A stretch of 57,507 nucleotides of DNA, taken from contig MEDZ01000021.1 of assembly GCA_001724275.1 (NCBI GenBank), positions 30,025-87,531 of the forward strand, given 5' to 3'. The notes under the pieces were generated by a model that had not been told where the DNA came from, searched no databases, and saw only the letters and a program-made list of their open reading frames with translations. Position numbers and translations under genes: made by a program. Below are positions 27,844 through 34,551 of the stretch, one piece after another (positions within the stretch are counted from its first letter, which is position 1; every line of letters begins with the position of its first letter). The stretch is from Gemmatimonadetes bacterium SCN 70-22 (GTDB lineage: Bacteria; Gemmatimonadota; Gemmatimonadetes; Gemmatimonadales; Gemmatimonadaceae).

Positions 27844-27887
27844 GCGCGCCGTCGGCGCCTAGGACGCGCGCCGTCGGCGCCTAGGAC
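27844..27887. repeat. 22-bp direct duplication behind vapC
   Basis: Two perfect adjacent copies of a 22-base unit (gcgcgccgtcggcgcctagg plus ac) begin 4 bases after the vapC stop. Each contains a TAG. Confidence 0.85.
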
Positions 27888-27959
27888 GCGCACGGCGGCG
27901 GGCTCGACGATGAGGCGCCCCACATGGGTCCACCGGGAACTTCCCCGCCCTGCGCCGGC

Positions 27960-27965
27960 TACAAT
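27960..27965 (+). promoter_or_regulatory. -10 element ahead of the endonuclease/phosphatase gene
   Basis: TACAAT ends 5 bases before the ATG at 27971, the same short spacing as the other leaderless candidates. No clear -35 is present. Confidence 0.35.
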
Positions 27966-27970
27966 TGTCG

Positions 27971-29116
27971 ATGCAGTTCTCGCCGCCGAGTGCGCCGCGA
28001 ACCCGCGGCGCCCTGCGCCTGCCACCGATGCCCGCCCTGCTCGGCGCCGCCCTCCTGGCCGCCCAGGGGCCCACGACCGCGAGTCCTTCCCGCCCCGACG
28101 CCGCCCCCGTGATCGAAGTCCACCCGTGTAGGCAGCTCCGAGCCGACCGCACGACCGCCCCGGAACGCCAGCTCACCTGGAGCAGCCGGTGGAGCACGGC
28201 ACACGCCTCCTGGTGCGACGCGGTCGGGCCGGCGCTGGGGCATCGCCCGGAGAGCGACGGCGCACGCGAGGTCGCCCTCGAGGAGCTCGCCATCGTCTCG
28301 TGGAACATGCAGGGTGGCGGCGGCGACATCGACTCGCTCATTCGCGACATCCGACGCGGGCGCGTGCACGGCGCTCCGCGTCCGGACTTCGTGCTTCTGG
28401 TGCAGGAAGCCGTTCGCACCGGGGGCGACGTCCCCGAGCGCCCCGTCGCGGGGAGCAAGGTCGGGAAGCGCGTCGCACCAGGGGTGCAGGGGCGACGCCG
28501 GCAGTCCATCGACGAGGTTGCGCGGCGGAACGGGTTGCACCTGTTCTACGTCCCTTCGGTGCGCAACGGGGGAGCCGCCGATCCGGCAGAAGACCGGGGG
28601 AACGCGATCCTCTCATCCGTCCCGCTGGATGACCTCGAGGCCATCGAGCTCCCACTGGAGCGCGAGCGTCGCGTGGCCGTGGCCGCGCGCATTCGCACGC
28701 GGAGCGCGGCGGGTGACCCCGTCGCGGTGCAGCTGGTGAACCTGCACCTCGACCTCCGCTCGTCGTGGGGGCGCGTGCACCGCAGCCTCGGTGCGGCGCG
28801 CGCGGAGCAGGCGCGGAGCACGGTGGAGCGCTTCACCGGCGATTCGGTCGTGGTGGTGGGCGGCGACCTCAACACCTGGTTCCGGGGGCACCGGGAAGAC
28901 GCCGTGCGCATCCTGCGCGAGGCGTTCCCTCACGCGGATACCGTGACCACGACGCGCACCCTCAGCACGCCGGCGTTCCTCCCCGACCTGACGCTGGATC
29001 ACCTGTTCTTCCGGCTCCCGGGCGGGATGTCGGCCACGCACGCGGTGCTGGGAGATCGCTACGGCTCCGACCACTACCCCGTGGCGGCGCAGTTGCGCCC
29101 GCGGGCGCTGCGCTGA
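27971..29116 (+). CDS. secreted endonuclease/exonuclease/phosphatase-fold hydrolase
   Basis: A 381-residue protein with an Arg-rich start and a hydrophobic stretch (PALLGAALLAAQGPTTA) that is probably a signal peptide. The EEP (DNase I-like) motifs appear in order: IVSWNMQGGGGDIDSLIRDI near 103, LLVQEAVRTGG near 138, LVNLHLDLRSSWG near 255, VVVGGDLNTWFRG near 295, LTLDHLFFRL near 340 and DRYGSDHYPVAAQL near 362. These supply the catalytic Asn, Glu, Asp and His. Family members hydrolyse phosphodiesters or phosphoesters with Mg; whether the substrate is nucleic acid or lipid is open. A -10 element lies 5 bases upstream of this ATG. The stop codon lies in the first unit of a tandem array. Confidence 0.82.
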   Translation: MQFSPPSAPRTRGALRLPPMPALLGAALLAAQGPTTASPSRPDAAPVIEVHPCRQLRADRTTAPERQLTWSSRWSTAHASWCDAVGPALGHRPESDGAREVALEELAIVSWNMQGGGGDIDSLIRDIRRGRVHGAPRPDFVLLVQEAVRTGGDVPERPVAGSKVGKRVAPGVQGRRRQSIDEVARRNGLHLFYVPSVRNGGAADPAEDRGNAILSSVPLDDLEAIELPLERERRVAVAARIRTRSAAGDPVAVQLVNLHLDLRSSWGRVHRSLGAARAEQARSTVERFTGDSVVVVGGDLNTWFRGHREDAVRILREAFPHADTVTTTRTLSTPAFLPDLTLDHLFFRLPGGMSATHAVLGDRYGSDHYPVAAQLRPRALR

Positions 29117-29200
29117 CGCGAGCCGCTGACGCGAGCCGCTGAGGGGCGCCTGAGGGGCGCCTGAGGGGCGCCTGAGGGGCGCCTGAGGGGCGCCTGACGC
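29112..29200. repeat. 13-bp then 11-bp tandem array carrying stop codons
   Basis: Two copies of gctgacgcgagcc (29112-29137) pass into five perfect tgaggggcgcc units (29140-29194). The gene's TGA is in the first unit, and every unit carries TGA. With a period of 11, all frames are closed. Confidence 0.85.
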
Positions 29201-29291
29201 ACGACAGAGGCACATCGGGCCCGCGCCCGACGCCCCGCGACCGCATGCGTCCGCGGGGCCACCGAGGGTGGCCCCGTGACCCTGCGCGACG

Positions 29292-30815
29292 CTATCCGGC
29301 CAGCACCGGGAGCCGCCGGAGCTTCTCCTCCCACTCCTTCGGCCCGCTCTCGTGCACGTTGTGCCCGGCCGCATCCACCGCGACCGTCACCGGCATCTCC
29401 TCGACCTCGAACTCGTAGATCGCCTCCATCCCTAAATCGGCAAAGGCGACGACGCGAGACGACCGGATGGCCTTGGACACGAGGTAGGCCGCGCCGCCCA
29501 CCGCCATGAGATAGGCCGCCTTGTGCTTGCGGATGGCCTCGAGCCCAGCAGGCCCGCGCTCGGCCTTCCCGATCATCGCGATGAGCCCCGTCTGCCCGAG
29601 CATCATCTCGGTGAACTTGTCCATGCGCGTCGCCGTCGTCGGCCCGGCTGGCCCCACCGCCTCGTCGCGCACCGGATCCACCGGCCCGACGTAGTAGATC
29701 ACGCGGTTGGTGAAGTCGACGCCATCGGGGAGCGTCTCTCCCTTGGCGAAGAGGTCGGCGATGCGCTTGTGCGCCGCGTCGCGACCGGTGAGGAGCTTGC
29801 CGTTGAGCAGGAGGCGGTCGCCGGCCTTCCAGGTGGCCACGACTTCCGGCGTCAGCGTGTCCAGGTCCACGCGCTTCGCGTTCGCATCCGGCTTCCAGGT
29901 GACCTGCGGCCAGTCGGAGAGCTTCGGGATCGGGAGTTGCGCGACGCCGGAGCCGTCGAGCGTGAAATGCGCGTGGCGCGTGGCGGCGCAGTTGGGAATC
30001 ATGGCGATCGGCTTCGACGCGGCGTGCGTCGGGTAGTCGAAGATCTTCACGTCGAGCACGGTCGACAGCCCGCCCAGCCCCTGCGCCCCGATGCCTAACG
30101 CGTTGATCTTGTCGCAGAGCTCGATGCGCAGCTCCTCGATCTTGTTCTGCGGCCCGCGGGCCTTGAGCTGCGCCATGTCGATGTGCTCCATCAGCGACTC
30201 CTTGGCCATCACCATCGCCTTCTCGGCCGAGCCGCCGATCCCGATCCCCAGCATCCCCGGGGGGCACCACCCGGCGCCCATCTGCGGGACGGTCTTGAGG
30301 ACCCAGTCGACGATGGAGTCGCTGGGGTTGAGCATCGCGAACTTCGTCTTGTTCTCCGACCCGCCCCCCTTGGCGGCGAGCTTGACCTCGACGGTGTCGC
30401 CGGGGACGAGCTCGTAGTGCACCACGGCCGGGGTGTTGTCGCGCGTGTTCTTGCGCGTGAAGGCGGGGTCGGCGACGATCGAGGCACGCAGGACGTTCGT
30501 GGGCTCGAGGTAGGCGCGGCGCACCCCCTCGTTCACCATCTCCTGCACCGACATCGACGCGTCCCAGCGTACGTCCATCCCCACCTTGAGGAAGACGACG
30601 ACGATCCCCGTGTCCTGGCAGATGGGGCGATGTCCCTCGGCGCACATGCGCGAGTTCGTGAGGATCTGCGCGATGGCATCCTTCGCCGCGGGAGACTGTT
30701 CGCGCTCGTACGCGTCGGCCAGTGCCTGGATGTAATCCAGCGGGTGGTAGTACGAGATGTGCTGGAGCGCGTCGGCGATCGACTGGATGAAGTCGGCTTG
30801 TTTGATGGTCGTCAT
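29292..30815 (-). CDS. fumA: class I fumarate hydratase (iron-sulfur, FumA/FumB type)
   Basis: A 507-residue single-chain fumarase of the oxygen-sensitive [4Fe-4S] class, interconverting fumarate and malate in the TCA cycle. Candidate cluster cysteines lie in RMCAEGHRPICQDTG near residue 59, GAGWCPPGMLGIGIGG near 180 and IPNCAATRHAHF near 268. The C-terminal swivel (beta) domain begins near 340 and contains GRDAAHKRIADLF, YYVGPVDPVRDEAVGPAGPT and TATRMDKFTEMM. The ATG at 30815 is supported by a promoter 7 bases upstream; the frame extension to 31076 is non-coding. The two halves are fused, as in FumA, rather than split. Confidence 0.94.
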   Translation of the reverse strand: MTTIKQADFIQSIADALQHISYYHPLDYIQALADAYEREQSPAAKDAIAQILTNSRMCAEGHRPICQDTGIVVVFLKVGMDVRWDASMSVQEMVNEGVRRAYLEPTNVLRASIVADPAFTRKNTRDNTPAVVHYELVPGDTVEVKLAAKGGGSENKTKFAMLNPSDSIVDWVLKTVPQMGAGWCPPGMLGIGIGGSAEKAMVMAKESLMEHIDMAQLKARGPQNKIEELRIELCDKINALGIGAQGLGGLSTVLDVKIFDYPTHAASKPIAMIPNCAATRHAHFTLDGSGVAQLPIPKLSDWPQVTWKPDANAKRVDLDTLTPEVVATWKAGDRLLLNGKLLTGRDAAHKRIADLFAKGETLPDGVDFTNRVIYYVGPVDPVRDEAVGPAGPTTATRMDKFTEMMLGQTGLIAMIGKAERGPAGLEAIRKHKAAYLMAVGGAAYLVSKAIRSSRVVAFADLGMEAIYEFEVEEMPVTVAVDAAGHNVHESGPKEWEEKLRRLPVLAG

Positions 30816-30822
30816 GCGTCGA

Positions 30823-30851
30823 AAGCTACAAGGAATGCTCCACGTGCCCAA
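30823..30851 (-). promoter_or_regulatory. fumarase promoter, leaderless type
   Basis: On the minus strand TTGGGC (30851-30846), 17 bases, TAGCTT (30828-30823), then 7 bases to the ATG. The -10 is identical to that of uvrA. Confidence 0.55.
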
Positions 30852-30951
30852 CCACCGCCGTGTGACATACATATCTTGCCCCCCCCTCGAGTCGACGCTA
30901 GGGTAGAGCGTCCTGCCAATCCCGGCATGGCCGAGCAACGTTGGAGGCAAC

Positions 30952-31143
30952 ATGCGAAACGCATTCGCGGGGTTGATGACGGTGGTGCTTGCGGGGCTCC
31001 TGCTCGCGGGAGCACCAATGCTGACGGGGGCGCCGGCGAACGCCGCGTGCACGGACGACGGGTGTCCGAACGCCAATCCGAACGTGGACTGCTGGACGAA
31101 TGGGCAGTGGTATTACAACCTCTGCAACCAGGCCTGCATCTGA
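30952..31143 (+). CDS. exported Cys-rich 63-residue peptide
   Basis: A clear GGAGG Shine-Dalgarno precedes the ATG. The first 31 residues are a signal peptide (LMTVVLAGLLLAGAPMLTG, ending APANA). The mature part is about 32 residues with five Cys (ACTDDGC, VDCWTNGQWYY, NLCNQACI) and no cleaved tail. I know no named family. The arrangement of a short exported Cys-rich peptide directly before a six-bladed propeller gene resembles the NVEALA-type peptide/propeller pairs of Bacteroidetes, although the NVEALA motif itself is absent. An intercistronic hairpin follows. It is probably abundant, disulfide-bonded and extracytoplasmic; its function is unknown. Confidence 0.75.
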   Translation: MRNAFAGLMTVVLAGLLLAGAPMLTGAPANAACTDDGCPNANPNVDCWTNGQWYYNLCNQACI

Positions 31144-31152
31144 AGGTGAACT

Positions 31153-31187
31153 GCGCGGGCGAGTCGCCCCTGTCGACGCGCCCGCGC
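31153..31187 (+). promoter_or_regulatory. intercistronic hairpin between peptide and propeller genes
   Basis: GCGCGGGCG (31153-31161) can pair with CGCCCGCGC (31179-31187). An alternative GGGCGA/TCGCCC hairpin overlaps the first arm. The element may act as an attenuator or partial terminator that sets peptide well above propeller expression. Confidence 0.45.
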
Positions 31188-31243
31188 CACACCAGAGGCC
31201 CCGAAGCGCCCCCACACGCCCACATCGAACTGGAGGATCCACG

Positions 31244-32398
31244 GTGCCGATCTGTCGCCGCGCCAGCCTCGTCGCATGCGTCGTGATTCCGCTCCTGCTG
31301 GCGTGGAGGGCCGCTCCCGCGCAATCGCGGTGGCGTCTTTCCGATCCGGTAGTCGCGATCGGTCGAGGCGAGAGTGCGGGATTTGGAAATGTCGCTGGGG
31401 CCCTTCGCCTTGCAAACGGCGGCATCATCGCCGCCGACGGTCAGACCCTCGAACTTCGCTACTTCGACGCCAGTGGGCGACTCGTCGCACGGGCCGGGCG
31501 GCGAGGTGATGGCCCGGGGGAGTTCCGATCGATCCGCGCCCTGTTGCGGTGCGGGGGCGACTCGGCATTCGTATACGATCCGATCCTCTTGAGGGTCTCG
31601 GTATTCGCGCCGTCTGGTCGATACGTTCGCGCTATCGATCTGCGGGCGGCGGGGATCGGCATTCCTCCATACGAGGCGTACTGCAACAGCCGCGGCATGT
31701 TGGTATTTGTCAACCGGTCGCCGTCACCGCCCGCGGCGATCGGCCCGCGACGTCCGATGGTTGAACTGACGGCTCTCCCCACATCCGGCTCGGGACTCAA
31801 GTCGTTCGGGCGCTCCCCCGCCAGCGAACGCTATTTCACCGGACGGGAGGACATGCCGCGCCCGCTTGGCGCGCTCACACTCGTTGCCGTCGGGCCCTCG
31901 GGTATCCACGTGAGTACCGGGCGAGATGAAGCTGGCGAGCGCCGCGTGGAGATCCGAAGAATGCGGGCCGACGGGACCCCGCGCCGTCCCGCGATCGTGG
32001 ACCTCCCGCGCGCGCGAGTGACGAGTCGACAGCTGCAAACCTTCATCGACGCGCAGGTCGACGCGCAGCGCAGCCGGTCGGACGGCGCACGCGTGCGCAG
32101 CCTGCTGGAATCGTTGCAGTACCCCGATGAGTATCCGCCGCTCGCCCGACTCCTCGCCGGCGCGGGCGGTGACCTCTGGGCATCCGAGTATCCGATCCCG
32201 GGCGCCGATTCGGTCCGCTGGCACGTGATCGCGCCGGATGGAGCGTTGCGCGCCACGCTCATGGCCCCCGTGGCGCTCGACATCGTCGATGTCGGCGACG
32301 GCGCACTGCTCGGGGTCTGGCGCGACGACATGGGGGTGCCGACCGTGCGGGTGCATCGGTTTGGCGCGAGCGGTGGGAGAGCTGACGCTCGTCGCTAG
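31244..32398 (+). CDS. secreted six-bladed beta-propeller protein
   Basis: A 384-residue protein starting at GTG after a strong GGAGG site. It has a signal peptide (ASLVACVVIPLLLAWRAAPA). The body has the repeats of NHL/BF3164-like propellers: GALRLANGGIIAADGQTLEL, YFDASGRLVARAGRRGDGPG followed by EF, RVSVFAPSGRYVRAID, EYPPLARLLAGAGGDLWASE and WHVIAPDGALRATL. The RxGxxGDGPGEF motif is typical of this class. It follows the Cys-rich peptide in an apparent two-gene unit. It may bind or present the peptide outside the cytoplasm, by analogy with Bacteroidetes pairs; this is inference. No lipobox is present. Confidence 0.78.
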   Translation: MPICRRASLVACVVIPLLLAWRAAPAQSRWRLSDPVVAIGRGESAGFGNVAGALRLANGGIIAADGQTLELRYFDASGRLVARAGRRGDGPGEFRSIRALLRCGGDSAFVYDPILLRVSVFAPSGRYVRAIDLRAAGIGIPPYEAYCNSRGMLVFVNRSPSPPAAIGPRRPMVELTALPTSGSGLKSFGRSPASERYFTGREDMPRPLGALTLVAVGPSGIHVSTGRDEAGERRVEIRRMRADGTPRRPAIVDLPRARVTSRQLQTFIDAQVDAQRSRSDGARVRSLLESLQYPDEYPPLARLLAGAGGDLWASEYPIPGADSVRWHVIAPDGALRATLMAPVALDIVDVGDGALLGVWRDDMGVPTVRVHRFGASGGRADARR

Positions 32399-32550
32399 GG
32401 GCGGGGCGTGTGGCGACGCGGGGCCCCGAACCGACAATGGTTCAAATGACCCAAGCCATCCCCTTCGTGTGGTCGTAGTCTCCTCGCACGGCGCCGCGGA
32501 GGTCGCGCGCTGGCCTCCACGGTGAGACGACCGCAACGAAGGTGAGCGAA

Positions 32551-33447
32551 ATGGCAGCGCGAACGATATTTCGGTGGGGTGGGCGGATCGTGGCAGGGCT
32601 CCTGGTGCTGGTGCTCCTCGGCGCCGCCTCCGCGTATGGCGTCTCCGAACGCCGCGGACGCCGGACGTACGACGTCCCCGAGCACTCGGTCACCGTCGTC
32701 TCCGACTCAGCGACGATCGAGCGCGGCCGTCACCTGGCGACGATTCGCGGCTGCAACGAGTGCCATGCCCCGAACATGGGGGGGAGGGTCATGGTCGACG
32801 ACCCGGCCATCGGGCGCCTCGTGAGCACCAACCTCACGAATGGGCGCAAGGGCGGCGCCCTCTCCGATCGTGACTGGGAGCGCGCGGTACGGCACGGGGT
32901 GCGCGGCGATTCCACCCCGCTCACCGTCATGCCGGCGCACGAGTTCACGGGCTTCGCCGACGAAGACCTCGCCGCGATCATCGGGTGGACGCGAAGCTTG
33001 CCGTCGGTCTCCGATTCGCTTCCGACCACGCGCGTCGGTCCGCTCGGGCGCGCGCTGCACGCGGCGGGAGAACTCGTCCTGTATCCCGCCGAGCGAATCG
33101 ATCACGAGGCGGTGCACCCCGGGCGAGTCGTCCCCGCCCCGGATGCGCCGTACGGCAAGTACATGGCGGCCGGGTGCATCGGATGCCACGGCGCCACCTA
33201 CTCGGGCGGCAAGATCGCGGGCGCCCCGCCCGAGTGGCCAGCGGCCGGGAATCTCACGCCGACGGGGATGACAGCATACGACGAAGCGAGCTTCATCGCC
33301 GCCCTGCGCACCGGGAGGCGTCCCGACGGGACCGCGATCCGTCCGCCGATGGACCCGAAGCTGATGGGGGCGATGACCGACGTGGAGCTGAAGGCGGTCT
33401 GGGCCTTCCTCAGAACGCTCCCGCCCAGGGCGACGGGCGAGCGATAG
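32551..33447 (+). CDS. membrane-anchored di-haem cytochrome c
   Basis: A 298-residue protein with an N-terminal membrane anchor (IVAGLLVLVLLGAASAYGV) and two cytochrome c domains. The haem sites are RGCNECHAPNMGG near residue 70 and AAGCIGCHGATYSGG near 209. Candidate axial Met residues follow each (TVMPAHEF near 129 and RPPMDPKLMGAM near 270). It would transfer electrons in the periplasm, resembling the cytochrome subunits of dehydrogenases. The ATG at 32551 is preceded by AAGGTG; a GTG at 32542 is an alternative. A CcdC-like gene follows 158 bases downstream. Confidence 0.85.
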   Translation: MAARTIFRWGGRIVAGLLVLVLLGAASAYGVSERRGRRTYDVPEHSVTVVSDSATIERGRHLATIRGCNECHAPNMGGRVMVDDPAIGRLVSTNLTNGRKGGALSDRDWERAVRHGVRGDSTPLTVMPAHEFTGFADEDLAAIIGWTRSLPSVSDSLPTTRVGPLGRALHAAGELVLYPAERIDHEAVHPGRVVPAPDAPYGKYMAAGCIGCHGATYSGGKIAGAPPEWPAAGNLTPTGMTAYDEASFIAALRTGRRPDGTAIRPPMDPKLMGAMTDVELKAVWAFLRTLPPRATGER

Positions 33448-33605
33448 GCGTCGCCACCGGCAACGACGACGAGGCGCGGCCGGCGGGCCGCGCCCTTTTC
33501 ACGTTCCTTGTGGCCGTGGCGTAGGCTCCACACGCGGTCGCCGGAGCGCGACTACATTTCGGCATCGCGGCGCACTTCCGCGCCCGTCCGAGCATCGTCC
33601 GACGT

Positions 33606-34103
33606 GTGAGCCTGCAGCAGCTGTACGCCCAGTACCTCCCGATCCTGCGTCCCGTCCTGCGCGTCGGCCCCATCGTCGGCGGGATCGCGATCCTGGCGTG
33701 GCGCGTACGCGAGACGCGCGTGCCGGTCACCCCCCGCGCCATCGTGATCCCGCCGCTGGCGATGAGCACCGGCTTCGCCATGTTCGCCGTCCCGATGACG
33801 CGCGTTCCGTGGTCGTGGGCCATCGGCGCCTTCCTCCTCGGCGCCCTCGTGCTCTCCTGGCCGCTGGTGCGCTCCACCCGCCTGGAGCCGCGCGATGGAG
33901 TGATCTACGTGAAGCGGTCGCGCGCGTTCATGGCGATCCTTCTCGTATTGCTGGCACTGCGGCTCGCCCTGCACGACTACGTTGGTCACCTGGTGACGCC
34001 ATTGCAGACGGCGGCGCTGTTCTACCTGCTGGCGTTCGGGATGATCGTGCGGTGGCGCGGCGTGATGTACGGGCAGTATCGCGCGCTGGCCGGCACCCGC
34101 TAG
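33606..34103 (+). CDS. CcdC-like (DUF1453) membrane protein
   Basis: A 165-residue protein beginning at GTG with four to five hydrophobic helices (VGPIVGGIAILAWRV, GFAMFAVPM, WAIGAFLLGALVLSWPLV, FMAILLVLLALRLAL, LFYLLAFGMIVRW). The interspersed RVRETRVPVTPRAIVIPPLA and YVKRSRAFMAILLV segments match the CcdC/DUF1453 pattern linked to cytochrome c maturation in Bacillus. Its position after a cytochrome c gene agrees with that, but its biochemical role is not established. A TACATT at 33553-33558 may be the -10, without a clear -35. A hairpin follows. Confidence 0.7.
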   Translation: MSLQQLYAQYLPILRPVLRVGPIVGGIAILAWRVRETRVPVTPRAIVIPPLAMSTGFAMFAVPMTRVPWSWAIGAFLLGALVLSWPLVRSTRLEPRDGVIYVKRSRAFMAILLVLLALRLALHDYVGHLVTPLQTAALFYLLAFGMIVRWRGVMYGQYRALAGTR

Positions 34104-34171
34104 TACCCTTCCGCACGACGGCCGGCGCGCCAACACCCCTCCGCGTCGCCGGCGCGCCCCGGGAAACGGTT

Positions 34172-34209
34172 CGGGGGCCCCATCGCGCCCTAACGCGACG
34201 GAGCCCCCG
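34172..34209 (+). terminator. hairpin after CcdC-like gene
   Basis: CGGGGGC and GCCCCCG form the outer stem, with an inner TCGCG/CGCGA pairing and a short loop. It lies 69 bases after the stop codon. Confidence 0.5.
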
Positions 34210-34551
34210 TGTTACGTGACCGCGCGGCGCGGTGCGCCTTACAGCCAGTGCGGACGTGCTTACCAGCCTCTGGCGATCCGCGCCGTTCTAGGGTCAGTAG
34301 ACAATGGATCACCTCCTCGCTGCAGGGTGGACGTTGAGGGTACGGTAGCGCGGGGGAAGATCGGCGGTGGACCGGGGGGGCGCAATACTCCCGCCGGGGC
34401 CACGTCGCAGCACGGCGCTTTGACGCCGCGTATCCCCGGGGATAGGATCTTGCCGACCGCTTCCGGCAGGGCGAGGCGCACCTTCATGAGCATCACCTCA
34501 TGCGGCGCGTGCCCCGCGTGCCTGCCGGCGCACGCCACCCCCGAGGCCGTG
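34210..34551. other. upstream region of the VPS10-like gene, no separate gene
   Basis: This 340-base stretch has lower GC than its flanks. The frame of the downstream gene is open through it, but the encoded residues look non-native. A TAGACAAT at 34298-34305 is a possible -10, so a long leader is likely. In-frame ATGs occur at 34486 and 34552. Confidence 0.35.

Noticed and set aside
34216-34551. Extra N-terminal coding region of the VPS10-like protein
   Set aside because: It would place about 110 non-native residues before the signal peptide; composition and a possible -10 element indicate leader DNA.
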